This document shows, piece by piece, positions 1 through 7,940 of a DNA stretch of 64,000 nt (within the stretch, counting starts at the first letter, position 1; the number at the start of each line of letters is the position of its first letter). Origin of the DNA: UBA8437 sp964646205. GTDB taxonomy: Bacteria > Planctomycetota > Planctomycetia > Planctomycetales > Planctomycetaceae. Position numbers and translations under genes: made by a program. The notes beneath the pieces are model-generated. The model was not told the DNA's origin. It saw only the letters and a program-made list of their open reading frames with translations, and did no database searches. The stretch spans positions 1 through 64,000 of the forward strand of contig CAZYAZ010000020.1 in NCBI GenBank assembly GCA_964646205.1, given 5' to 3'.

Positions 1-1080
1 CGCCAGCAGCGGATAGTCGTTCCGAACCCGTTGCCGGAGGGCCGAGGGCCACGCGCGGGGAATCTCGGTCCGCGTTGACAGGGGATGCGCCAACGACAGC
101 CCAAGCGGTGAACCGGGCATCGTGGACGACAATCCCGTCACCAGGGTTTGCCACCCCGGTCCACCCGATGACTCCGCCGCCATTCGTCCTTCGGACCTCA
201 ACCAGTGCAGGTCCACCTGTTCATCACGAACCCGTGCCAGCAGAAATCCCAGCTTCGCCGCATCGTCTCGCCCCTGGTCGGGTGGCGGAGCCGAAGTGAA
301 CATGTGGCAGAAACCCGGTCGGGTGAAGGACGTGGAGTTGAGAATGCGAAAGCGGGTGGAACCAATCCGGTCGAAGAAACTGCAGTGCACGTGAGCGGCC
401 AACAACAACTCCACGTCATGCCGTTCCAGCAATTCGATCAACCAGCCACGATCTGGCTCGGCGATGTTGTCGTAATGCCCCAGCCCGGGTTCGCCAGGTT
501 CATCGAGATAGGGCGGCAGGTGCAACATCACGACCTGCCGGCGGCCCGAGTGGGTGGCCAGTTCCCGCTCCGCCCATTCCCTCTGCAAAACGGCTTCCGG
601 CAGCGTGGTGTTCATGATCTGCGAGTTGAGCACGACGACGTGAAGAGGGCCCACATCCAGGGCGTACCACGACGGCCCCAGGAGATCGTGGAATTCGGCC
701 AGCGATTCGGCTGTCACCGGCCGGGTCGGCATCGTCGGATCGGGCTTGTCACCGACATCGTGGTTTCCCGCCACAAACCGTGGGGCCAGGTCGTGTTTTG
801 AGAATTGTTCGATCGCGCCACTCATCGCGTCGCCGAACCCCTCGGTCCCGGGAAACTCCTGCACCAGGTCGCCCATGTGAAAGACGTTCGGACATCCCAG
901 TGACGAGGCCAATTGCCAGGCCCGGTCGGCACGATCGGCCTGGAGCCGTCGCGATGCGAACTCGACCGAATCCTCACCCGGATCGATCATGTAGTGCGTG
1001 TCGGCCAGGACGACAAATTCGGCATCGGCCTCGGGCAACAGCGATCGATCCCAACCGGCAATCTGTAAGCGACCGTGCAC
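1..1080 (-). CDS. Metallophosphoesterase (calcineurin-like), C-terminus beyond the left edge
   Basis: The minus strand reads open from a GTG at 1080-1078 to the window edge, giving at least 360 residues. The translation shows the metallophosphoesterase metal-binding blocks in order: LADTHY near residue 28, a GDLV block, GNHD, a histidine in the HLPP block, and AAHVH further on. These are the metal ligands of calcineurin-like phosphoesterases, which hydrolyse phosphomono- or diesters with a dinuclear metal centre. The start is chosen because AGGGA lies just upstream and no better start precedes the first motif; there is no evident signal peptide. It is divergent from the SUMF1-like gene, with 142 bases between them. 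Substrate cannot be told. The 3' end lies outside the window. Confidence 0.85.
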   Translation of the reverse strand, partial: MHGRLQIAGWDRSLLPEADAEFVVLADTHYMIDPGEDSVEFASRRLQADRADRAWQLASSLGCPNVFHMGDLVQEFPGTEGFGDAMSGAIEQFSKHDLAPRFVAGNHDVGDKPDPTMPTRPVTAESLAEFHDLLGPSWYALDVGPLHVVVLNSQIMNTTLPEAVLQREWAERELATHSGRRQVVMLHLPPYLDEPGEPGLGHYDNIAEPDRGWLIELLERHDVELLLAAHVHCSFFDRIGSTRFRILNSTSFTRPGFCHMFTSAPPPDQGRDDAAKLGFLLARVRDEQVDLHWLRSEGRMAAESSGGPGWQTLVTGLSSTMPGSPLGLSLAHPLSTRTEIPRAWPSALRQRVRNDYPLLA

Positions 1081-1140
1081 TCGAGTCCCTGTTTTCCAGG
1101 CCGGTCACCACTCCAGGCATCCGGCCACATGGCTGGTTAG

Positions 1141-1170
1141 TTGTTTGATCGGGAAACAGCGTGATACGAT
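1141..1170 (+). promoter_or_regulatory. Possible sigma-70-type promoter for the SUMF1-like gene
   Basis: TTGTTT and TACGAT are separated by 18 bases, about 50 bases ahead of the ATG at 1223 in the divergent intergenic region. The match to consensus is only partial, so this is a weak prediction. Confidence 0.3.
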
Positions 1171-1222
1171 CTCATCGCTGTACTCAACTCTCAACTCACT
1201 CTCTCCACCGTCGAGGCCCCCG

Positions 1223-3487
1223 ATGGCACATTTTGCCCACACCCACACCGTGTTCGCCATGCTGCTGATCTTCGCATCGTGGTCCCAGGCCATCGCCGCC
1301 GACACGAAAACGAATCGACGTGACGGAGCCAAGATGGTGCTGGTGCCCGCCGGACGGTTCCTGATGGGATCAACCTCCAAGGACGTCGACCCGCAGTTCA
1401 AGGAAACGGGTTTGCCAATCGATTGGAAAAAATACACCGAGGACGAGGCACCGCGTCACGCGAGATCCGTCGACGCCTTCTACATGTACCGCTACGAGGT
1501 CACCAACGCGCAGTACCACAAGTTCACCACCGCGACCGGCCATCGAACACCACCTCACTGGAAGGGTCGTGACATCCCAAAGGGCAAGGGCGATCATCCG
1601 GTCGTCGAGGTCAACTGGCACGATGCCATGGCGTACTGCCGTTGGGCCGGAACCAGCCTTCCCAGTGAAGCACAATGGGAATACGCCGCGCGGGGTGCAG
1701 GAGCCAAGAATGACGACGGCACGCTGAAGCCCGGCCCAGCCTTTCCGTGGGGCAACAACTGGGATCGTAAACTGTGCAACAACTCGTCATTCCACGCCGG
1801 AGTGGATCTGCTCAGTGCCAAGAAGTGGACCGAGTGGTACGAGAGTGACCAGGCGGCCAACCATCCGTTGACCAGCAAGGTCGGTTCGTTCCGCAAGTCG
1901 CGGAGTCCGTTTGGGATCGACGACATGGCTGGCAACGCGTGGGAATGGTGCCTGGACTACCAGTTGCCCTACCAGACCGACACGCTCCCGACGAAGTCCA
2001 CGCTGCGGTCCCGCCGGGGTGGATCGTGGGCCAATGTGGCCCTGCACCTGCGGAGTGCCGATCGGCAAGGTGCCGCGGCCGACAACCTGAACCTCTACAC
2101 GGGCTTTCGCTGCGTGATGCCCGCGGCCAAGCCGCGGACCAAGGGACCTGTCGAGGTGGAACAGGCCGGAGACCGGTTCGTCAACTTCGTCCTGGAAGAG
2201 ATCAAGACAGCCCAAACGCGGATGAAGACCATCACGCATGCGGCCAACCTGGCCGCCAACCGCATCGTCCACCGCAACGGCGAACTGTTGTCGGCCGGCG
2301 ACCAGAGCTTCTCGCTGGAACCGGTCTGGCGGGCCGGGGGAATTGCCTTCTCCAGGCAATACACTCCCGAGGGGTCCTCGGCCGGCTTCAAAAAACTCGA
2401 CTCACCCGAGGACAAGGTGCCCTATTACCGCACCAAGGGATTCGTCGATCACTTCACCGTCAAGAAGGCCACCGCCAAGGATGTCGTCCTGCTGGGATTC
2501 GAGAACGAAACCGAGGAACAAAAGCACGCCGTGCCACTGGCCCGCCAGTTGCTGGCCGAGAAGTCCCTGGTCATCTTTTTCGGATCGGCCGAGGGAGCTG
2601 CCCGGCTGACAAAGGCCGTGGGGCCCAGTGAGAACTTGCTGACCATCACCCACACCGTCCCCGATGGGGGAGTCCTGTCGGTCGACGGTTGGCCCAAAAA
2701 GATCTGCTCGGGCCGCAGCATCGCCAACCGGCTGTACCTGTGGGCATTCGAAGCCGAATTGATCGGGGCATTCCTGCGTCGCGGAAAGATGCCGGGCATC
2801 CTGCTCTCGGTGACCTACGAAAGCCCCCAGGTCTTCAACCAGCCGCTGCTGAACAAGTACAAGTTCGTCCCGGCCTTCAATGTCAGCCCGGTCGACGAAG
2901 GCCAGCTCGGCCGGACCTACCTCGCTCATATCGACCGAATCGTTGGTCGCATCCTCGACGGTCAACGCCACAAGTTCCGCAAGGCTGCCGGTTGGCTGGC
3001 CGAGGCGGCTCGAAAAAAGAAGACCAGCTACGCACTGTTGATCCACGGACTCGACCCCGAGAACCTGCCTGGTGACCCCGGACTGTTCAAGGTCTTCAGT
3101 GAAGGCAACGCCTATTACCCGCAGTTGGATGGCCTGGTCAAGCCGGACGATGTCGCGTTGTTTGTTGGCTACAACTGGTACCCACGGCGGTTGGCCCAGA
3201 CGGTCGACAAGTCCAAGGCTCGCCAGATTCTCTGCTTCACACTGGTCGACCAGGCACCGCCCAAGCCGGCACTCTACGGCGAGGTGGGCGAGTTGTATCA
3301 CCCAACGTCCTTCGACCAGTTGCCCCAGGGCGAGAACCGGATCTACATCGACCTGAGGTTCGCCCAGTACAACGCCGTACTGAAGATCCCCGGGTTCCCG
3401 GTGCCGGCACTGGAAACATCGTCCTTTGCCGAGGACGTGGTGTACTGGCACCTGGTCGCCGACACGATCGAGCTGCTGGCCAAGTGA
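1223..3487 (+). CDS. Exported SUMF1-like (FGE-sulfatase fold) protein fused to a C-terminal SIS-like domain
   Basis: The protein has 754 residues. The ATG at 1223 is preferred to upstream in-frame starts because it begins a signal peptide (hydrophobic residues about 10-26). Residues about 35-300 form a SUMF1/FGE-type domain: VPAGRFLMGS, QWEYAARG, DDMAGNAWEWC, RGGSW and GFRC. The active-site cysteine pair of true formylglycine-generating enzymes is absent after GGSW, so it probably does not mature sulfatases and may bind a ligand or modify another protein. Residues about 315-754 resemble phosphosugar-isomerase-type (SIS) proteins, with ANRIVHRNGELLSAGD followed by alternating alpha/beta segments. 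The domain assignment of this second half is weaker than the first. It converges on the oxidoreductase gene with only 7 bases between stops. Joining the two modules is unusual. Confidence 0.7.
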   Translation: MAHFAHTHTVFAMLLIFASWSQAIAADTKTNRRDGAKMVLVPAGRFLMGSTSKDVDPQFKETGLPIDWKKYTEDEAPRHARSVDAFYMYRYEVTNAQYHKFTTATGHRTPPHWKGRDIPKGKGDHPVVEVNWHDAMAYCRWAGTSLPSEAQWEYAARGAGAKNDDGTLKPGPAFPWGNNWDRKLCNNSSFHAGVDLLSAKKWTEWYESDQAANHPLTSKVGSFRKSRSPFGIDDMAGNAWEWCLDYQLPYQTDTLPTKSTLRSRRGGSWANVALHLRSADRQGAAADNLNLYTGFRCVMPAAKPRTKGPVEVEQAGDRFVNFVLEEIKTAQTRMKTITHAANLAANRIVHRNGELLSAGDQSFSLEPVWRAGGIAFSRQYTPEGSSAGFKKLDSPEDKVPYYRTKGFVDHFTVKKATAKDVVLLGFENETEEQKHAVPLARQLLAEKSLVIFFGSAEGAARLTKAVGPSENLLTITHTVPDGGVLSVDGWPKKICSGRSIANRLYLWAFEAELIGAFLRRGKMPGILLSVTYESPQVFNQPLLNKYKFVPAFNVSPVDEGQLGRTYLAHIDRIVGRILDGQRHKFRKAAGWLAEAARKKKTSYALLIHGLDPENLPGDPGLFKVFSEGNAYYPQLDGLVKPDDVALFVGYNWYPRRLAQTVDKSKARQILCFTLVDQAPPKPALYGEVGELYHPTSFDQLPQGENRIYIDLRFAQYNAVLKIPGFPVPALETSSFAEDVVYWHLVADTIELLAK

Positions 3488-3494
3488 ACCGGGG

Positions 3495-4550
3495 CTACGC
3501 CATCCTCACCACCGTGCCCGTCTCGGACGAATCGAGCATCCCGACGATGGCCTCCACGGCGGCTCGTCCGTCGGCCTCGGTACCGCAACCGGCTTCCAGT
3601 CCATTGATCCGGTCGACGAACGCCTGCACCTGGTCGGTGTAGGCCTGCATGCGACCGTCGGATACGAACGCGGCGTCGGCGTCGTCCAGCGGCACGTGAG
3701 GCTGCTCGTAGGCCAGCTCCCACTCACCACCGCGTGCGACACGGATTTTGCCAAACGGCTGTGCGTCGATGATCCCCTCGTCACCCATCAACCGGAAACG
3801 GAAGTCCTCACCATCAAAACCAGGCGACGGGCAGACGCTCGAGGACCAGAAGCTGGCCATGGCGCCTCCGGCGAAACCCCACATCGCCATCGTCGTGTTC
3901 TCGTTCGGGTTCTCCTCGCGAAAGGTCCCGCAGTGCGCCACGACCGAAACAATGTCGTCACCGATCCACCAACGACACAGATCGATGTTGTGAGGTCCGC
4001 TGTTGAGAATGTGCGCGCGGCTACGAGGATCCTTCCACCAGCCCCAGTCCCCCCCGAAACCCTCGTCTGACCGCAAGGCCTCGATGTCAAATAACGCCGA
4101 CATCTGAATGCAACGCACCGTGCCAATAGCCCCCGAGGCGACCAGGTCACGAACCGTTCGATTCGATTCACGAAAACGCTGGTGATACCCCACGGCCAGC
4201 ACCAACCCCTTCTCGGCGGTGGCAGCGATCATCCGGTCGCAGTCCTCCACCGACGTGGCCATCGGTTTCTCGACCAGCACGTGCGTGCCACATTCGGCCG
4301 CCAACAGTGTCTCGTCGATGTGGCAGTGGTGAGGCGTACTGCTGATGATCGCGTCGATATCATCGCGACGGATCAGGTCCTCGACCGTCTCGACACAATC
4401 GATCCCGTAGTCGTCGGCCAGTCCCGGTGCACGACGACCACCGGCCACCGCCACGATCTCGGCACCCGGTGCCCGCCGGGCCGCCTCGACATGTGTCCGT
4501 CCCATGAACCCCGAACCGGTCACGCCAATTCGAACCAGTGATTCACTCAT
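3495..4550 (-). CDS. Gfo/Idh/MocA family oxidoreductase
   Basis: This 351-residue protein starts MSESLVRIGVTGSGFMGRTH, a Rossmann nucleotide-binding GxGxxG pattern at residues about 10-16. VEKPMA near residue 95 is the conserved EKP motif whose lysine takes part in catalysis in this family, and VGYHQRF follows. Length is typical. Members oxidise or reduce sugars and inositols with NAD(P). No signal peptide is seen, so it should be cytoplasmic. It lies 43 bases downstream of the amidohydrolase on the same strand, so the two probably form one operon for a sugar or sugar-lactone step. The exact substrate cannot be read from the sequence. Confidence 0.88.
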   Translation of the reverse strand: MSESLVRIGVTGSGFMGRTHVEAARRAPGAEIVAVAGGRRAPGLADDYGIDCVETVEDLIRRDDIDAIISSTPHHCHIDETLLAAECGTHVLVEKPMATSVEDCDRMIAATAEKGLVLAVGYHQRFRESNRTVRDLVASGAIGTVRCIQMSALFDIEALRSDEGFGGDWGWWKDPRSRAHILNSGPHNIDLCRWWIGDDIVSVVAHCGTFREENPNENTTMAMWGFAGGAMASFWSSSVCPSPGFDGEDFRFRLMGDEGIIDAQPFGKIRVARGGEWELAYEQPHVPLDDADAAFVSDGRMQAYTDQVQAFVDRINGLEAGCGTEADGRAAVEAIVGMLDSSETGTVVRMA

Positions 4551-4593
4551 CCCCGACCTTCCTTCCTGGTTGATTCCAACTCCAACGTGGTTG

Positions 4594-5442
4594 TCACTTC
4601 TTCTTCTTCTTCAGTTTTGGGAACCACAACCGCCTGGCCGTCTCACCCAAAACGTTGCGACGATCCTTTTTCGAGAGCGGCAACACCTCGGTGAAAATTT
4701 TCAGGTGTTGTCCGTAGGTCAATTTCGGGGTCCACAACACGTTGGGAAAATTGCTGCCCCAAACGCAACGCTCCGACCCATAGGTGTCGATGATCTTCAG
4801 GGCCGCGTCATGCAGATCGTCACCGGGAAAACCCATCTCCGTTCCGGTGCTGATGAAATCGACCTTGGCGTAGAGGTTCTTGTACTTCGAGAGTCGCAGC
4901 ACCTCCGCAAGCGACCGCTCGTAAAGCGGCCCCGGCTTGATGTCCATGCAGTGGCAGAAGGCGACCGTCAGTTTCGGGAATTCACGCAACAGCTTCTCGG
5001 CACTCGGCACCAGGTCCGGATGCATCAGGAAAATGTCGACCGTCGCTCCCAACCTCTCGCACGTCTTCCACAACTGCCGAACCCCATCGTGATCAAACGT
5101 TCGCCGCTGATTCCCGGCGGTGCTCCGCAGCGTCTTCACACCAAATTCTTTGACGTGCTGCTCCAGCAACCCCGGACTGTGAGGATCGTCGGGATCGAGT
5201 GTGCAGACACCCGAGACCCAATCGGGATGGGCCCTGGTGGCGTCGCAGAGATACCGGTTGTCGTATCCATAGAATGACACCGTCTGGACAGCCCGAACGG
5301 CCGAGACACCCCGGGCAAGACTGATCTGGCGGAGATCGTTGATCGACCCCTTGCCGCCGGGGACCCGCAACGGCTTGGCCACCGGTGGGTACTTCTTTTC
5401 ATCGGGCGAGTAGATGTGCGCGTGGCAATCGATGATCCGCAT
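4594..5442 (-). CDS. Amidohydrolase 2 family metal-dependent hydrolase
   Basis: The protein has 282 residues beginning MRIIDCHAHIYSP. The HxH pair at the end of the first strand of the TIM barrel is the metal site of the amidohydrolase superfamily. Later blocks include FLMHPDLVP, FCHCMD and a C-terminal VWGSNFPN, whose DxN/GSNFP pattern is typical of the COG3618 group that contains L-fuconolactonase and related lactonases. A longer in-frame start at 5553 exists, but it adds 37 residues unlike the family and places the metal motif far from the N-terminus. The C-terminus ends in a run of five lysines. It shares an operon with the Gfo/Idh/MocA gene. A lactonase role is inference. Confidence 0.82.
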   Translation of the reverse strand: MRIIDCHAHIYSPDEKKYPPVAKPLRVPGGKGSINDLRQISLARGVSAVRAVQTVSFYGYDNRYLCDATRAHPDWVSGVCTLDPDDPHSPGLLEQHVKEFGVKTLRSTAGNQRRTFDHDGVRQLWKTCERLGATVDIFLMHPDLVPSAEKLLREFPKLTVAFCHCMDIKPGPLYERSLAEVLRLSKYKNLYAKVDFISTGTEMGFPGDDLHDAALKIIDTYGSERCVWGSNFPNVLWTPKLTYGQHLKIFTEVLPLSKKDRRNVLGETARRLWFPKLKKKKK

Positions 5443-5570
5443 GAATGACCCCGATCGAATTGGTGAATCGAACCCGTGACACGTGAACTCATGATAATTG
5501 GCTGTTGGCTCGCCAACCATGTGGTGCGGTTGTAACAATCTGCGGTTTGCCAACTGTCAATGGTCATCCC

Positions 5571-6785
5571 GTGTCCTCCGAACGACTCTACGACCGGAAT
5601 TTCAACTGCGCGTTCCTGAGCCAGGTCGGGTTCTCGCTGGTCAACATGGCCCTGTTGGCACACTACCCGCGGTGGATCGCCCATCACGGTGGCGAGGTCG
5701 ACGCGGCGGGCTGGATCACCGGAACCGCCTCGATCGCCGGATTGTTGCTGCGGCCATGGATCGGCCAGTGGGTCGACCGGTTCGGGGCCCGCACCATCTG
5801 GCTGTCCGGTTACGCCATTTTCGCGATCGGTTCGCTCTCGAACCTCTGGATCCACGACCTCGGGCCAGCCATCTACATTTGCCGCGCCCTGCTGGTCGTC
5901 GGATCCGCGGTGATCTTCTCGAGCAGCCTGACCTACGTCACGCACCTGGCTCCGCCTGGCCGGAGGGCCGAGGCGATCGGAACACTCGGGGCCGCGGCAT
6001 TCCTGGGAATTGTCATTGGCCCCTGGCTGGGCGAGTTGGTCCTGAGTACATCACGGACACGGGATGAGTTTGAAACGCTGTTCGTTGGTGGTGCCGTGTT
6101 GTTGCTGTTGCCCGTGTCACTGGTGATGCTGATCCGCCCGGCCGAGACCGAGCCCGGACACGGCTCGATCCGGCTCACGGAATTTCTCAAGACGTCACGT
6201 CGTCACTGGCCCGGCATGATCGTGATGATGCAGATCACGTTCGGCCTGTGCGTGACCGTGCCATTCGTGTTCCTCACCAAGTTCGTCGACGACACGGGAC
6301 TGGTCGACACGGGCTTCTCGAAGGTCAGCCTGTTCTTCATGTGCTACGCCGGCTGGGGACTGACCCTGCGGATCGTGTTCCGGCGAACTCCCGATCGGCT
6401 CGGCCGGCGGAAGGTGCTGCTGGTCGGGGCAGTCGCCATGTCGCTGGGGATGCTCAGCTTCCTGGTGGTCGACCCCGACCATTCCATGCTGATCGTCGTG
6501 CCGGCACTGCTGTGTGGCACGGGACACTCGTTGATGTACCACACCTGCACATCACTGTTTTTGGACTCGTTCCCCACCGACGTCCGTGGGGCCGGATCGG
6601 GACTGTCCATGGTCGCCCTGGACATCGGTTCCGTCGGCGGTGCACAGTTGCTCGGCGAGGTCGCTCACCGGTTTGGCTACGACCTGTTGTTTGTGATTGT
6701 TGCTGGGGTCGCGTTGGTCACGGCCTCGATCTACGCGGTTTCGAGTGTTCCCGTCTGGCGGGAGCGACGGCAGGCGCCTTCCTGA
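5571..6785 (+). CDS. Major facilitator superfamily transporter
   Basis: About 404 residues from a GTG at 5571; an in-frame start at 5505 would add 22 residues of non-membrane sequence. Successive hydrophobic segments with short polar loops fit about 12 membrane helices. The loop after helix 2 carries VDRFGART, resembling MFS motif A, and a similar loop (RRTPDRLGRRK) recurs halfway along, as expected for the two-fold repeat of MFS carriers. The substrate is not evident. The gene is divergent from the amidohydrolase and ends 66 bases before the convergent small membrane protein, with a terminator hairpin between them. Confidence 0.82.
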   Translation: MSSERLYDRNFNCAFLSQVGFSLVNMALLAHYPRWIAHHGGEVDAAGWITGTASIAGLLLRPWIGQWVDRFGARTIWLSGYAIFAIGSLSNLWIHDLGPAIYICRALLVVGSAVIFSSSLTYVTHLAPPGRRAEAIGTLGAAAFLGIVIGPWLGELVLSTSRTRDEFETLFVGGAVLLLLPVSLVMLIRPAETEPGHGSIRLTEFLKTSRRHWPGMIVMMQITFGLCVTVPFVFLTKFVDDTGLVDTGFSKVSLFFMCYAGWGLTLRIVFRRTPDRLGRRKVLLVGAVAMSLGMLSFLVVDPDHSMLIVVPALLCGTGHSLMYHTCTSLFLDSFPTDVRGAGSGLSMVALDIGSVGGAQLLGEVAHRFGYDLLFVIVAGVALVTASIYAVSSVPVWRERRQAPS

Positions 6786-6798
6786 ATTCCACGGGCGC

Positions 6799-6835
6799 AA
6801 AAAAAGAGGCTCCGGGTTGGACAACCCGGAGCCTC
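6799..6835 (-). terminator. Rho-independent terminator of the gap-interrupted small membrane protein gene
   Basis: A perfect 13-bp stem (6806-6818 with 6823-6835) closes a 4-base loop. On the minus strand it is followed by seven consecutive T residues (7 A on the plus strand at 6799-6805). It sits directly after the stop at 6851, so it serves the minus-strand gene, and it may also stop plus-strand readthrough from the MFS gene. Confidence 0.85.
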
Positions 6836-6850
6836 AGGAAAAACCGCTAA

Positions 6851-7181
6851 CTAACCTTCGCCGCCACCAGCCAGGGCTGCCGGCCCCTGGTACTCGGCCG
6901 AACCAAAACCAAGGATCAACATGAAGATGGGGCTCAAGAGGACCAACCCAGCGGCAAACGCGCCGTCCTTGCCAAAGGACTTGGCCAGATCAACAAACAA
7001 GATAATCAAGACAACGATGTTCACACACGGAATCAAANNNNNNNNNNNNNNNNNNNNNNNNNNNNNNNNNNNNNNNNNNNNNNNNNNNNNNNNNNNNNNN
7101 NNNNNNNNNNNNNNNNNNNNNNNNNNNNNNNNNNNNNTCACCATCCATCTGTGCCAGCAAATTCAACGGCTCGAACGTCAT
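6851..7181 (-). CDS. Small membrane protein paralogous to the 7427-7831 gene, interrupted by the assembly gap
   Basis: The C-terminal part (6851-7037) contains VDLAKSFGK, FAAGL and a YQGPA tail, nearly matching the neighbouring gene at 7427-7831. On the far side of the N run an ATG at 7181 begins MTFEPLNLLAQMDG, which aligns with the start of the same paralog (LLAQ shared). Both halves therefore belong to one gene of about 130 residues. The frames on the two sides of the 100-base gap do not agree, so the gap length is not the true distance. Hydrophobic segments point to a DUF5684-like integral membrane protein of unknown role. It is followed by a strong terminator. Confidence 0.7.
7038..7137. 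other. Assembly gap of 100 N
   Basis: Exactly 100 unresolved bases inside a gene. Alignment with the intact paralog suggests about 180-190 bases are really missing, so 100 is probably a conventional scaffold placeholder. Confidence 0.95.
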
Positions 7182-7426
7182 TTCAAAACCCCATTTCAAT
7201 TATTGAGTATTAAAATCAACTGACTCTAGAAAAAGTCACACGACCTTGTATTCGCTAAGAACGGAAGAAACTTACGACAAAATCACAGATGCATAAAGAA
7301 CAATCCATGTGTCCAAGACCGCCTTCTCAGTTCTCAGCCCCGTTGACACGAAGATCGACGCGTTTCCAGACGAGCAAACGCACCACAACCGGCCAACCAT
7401 GCACCATCTCCGAATGCCAACAGAAG

Positions 7427-7831
7427 TCACTCGGTCGATGCACCCGCCGGCCCCTGGTACTGGGATGATCCGAAAGCGAGTATCGGAAAGAAGATGAAGC
7501 CCAGCAGGATCAATCCAGCGGCAAATCCACCGCCCTTGCCAAATGACTTCGCTAGATCGACCATCATGATGACGGAAAACACGAGGCCCACCGGTGGACA
7601 AAATAGTATGGCAGCGATCCACCAGGTCGGGCGTCCAACAATCTGCAACAAGACCACCAGGTTGTAGATCGGGATGATCGACGCCCAGCCAGGCTGTCCC
7701 GCCTTGGCGAAGAGCTTCCAGTTGGCGACGATCAAGACAATGAGAATCACACCGTAGATCGGCACGATCACCATCATGGCTTCATCGGTACTGATGTGCT
7801 GCGCCAGCAAACTGATCCGTCCGGGTATCAT
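7427..7831 (-). CDS. Small integral membrane protein, DUF5684-like
   Basis: The protein has 134 residues. The ATG at 7831 is fixed by a strong AAGGAGG Shine-Dalgarno seven bases upstream. It has about three hydrophobic segments: residues 19-37 (MMVIVPIYG onward), 52-66 (IIPIYNLVVLLQI) and 71-92, with a further hydrophobic stretch at 103-121. GWASIIPIYNL and GRPTWWI are the conserved blocks of the DUF5684 type of membrane protein. Its function is unknown. The tandem paralog downstream (6851-7181) shows a local duplication that is visible at DNA level over the 3' end. The 245 bases between the two are AT-rich compared with the rest of the window and hold no gene I can support. Confidence 0.75.
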   Translation of the reverse strand: MIPGRISLLAQHISTDEAMMVIVPIYGVILIVLIVANWKLFAKAGQPGWASIIPIYNLVVLLQIVGRPTWWIAAILFCPPVGLVFSVIMMVDLAKSFGKGGGFAAGLILLGFIFFPILAFGSSQYQGPAGASTE

Positions 7832-7861
7832 CTCAAACCTCCTTGTTTCAATTCCGGTTTC

Positions 7862-7880
7862 GACCATTTTCCAAATGGTC
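7862..7880. repeat. Perfect inverted repeat in the gap between two minus-strand genes
   Basis: An 8-bp stem (7862-7869 with 7873-7880) has a 3-base loop. It lies downstream of the DUF1501 stop (7941) and upstream of the DUF5684-like start. No T run follows it on the minus strand, so a role as terminator or operator is undecided. Confidence 0.5.
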
Positions 7881-7940
7881 ACCATTCAGCAACGGCAGTA
7901 GCCTCGAGGGATTCCGGCAGCCTGGGAATCCGGACGTGTC

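Noticed and set aside
205..801. Plus-strand frame of 198 residues at the left edge
   Set aside because: Antisense to the metallophosphoesterase, whose metal motifs are read on the minus strand across the same bases.
1223..2130. Formylglycine-generating enzyme that would activate the sulfatase at 18565
   Set aside because: The SUMF1 fold is there but the cysteine pair needed for formylglycine formation is missing after RGGSW.
6851..7223. Open frames reading through the N run on both strands
   Set aside because: Translation through unknown bases is meaningless; only the two homologous ends of one minus-strand gene are supported.
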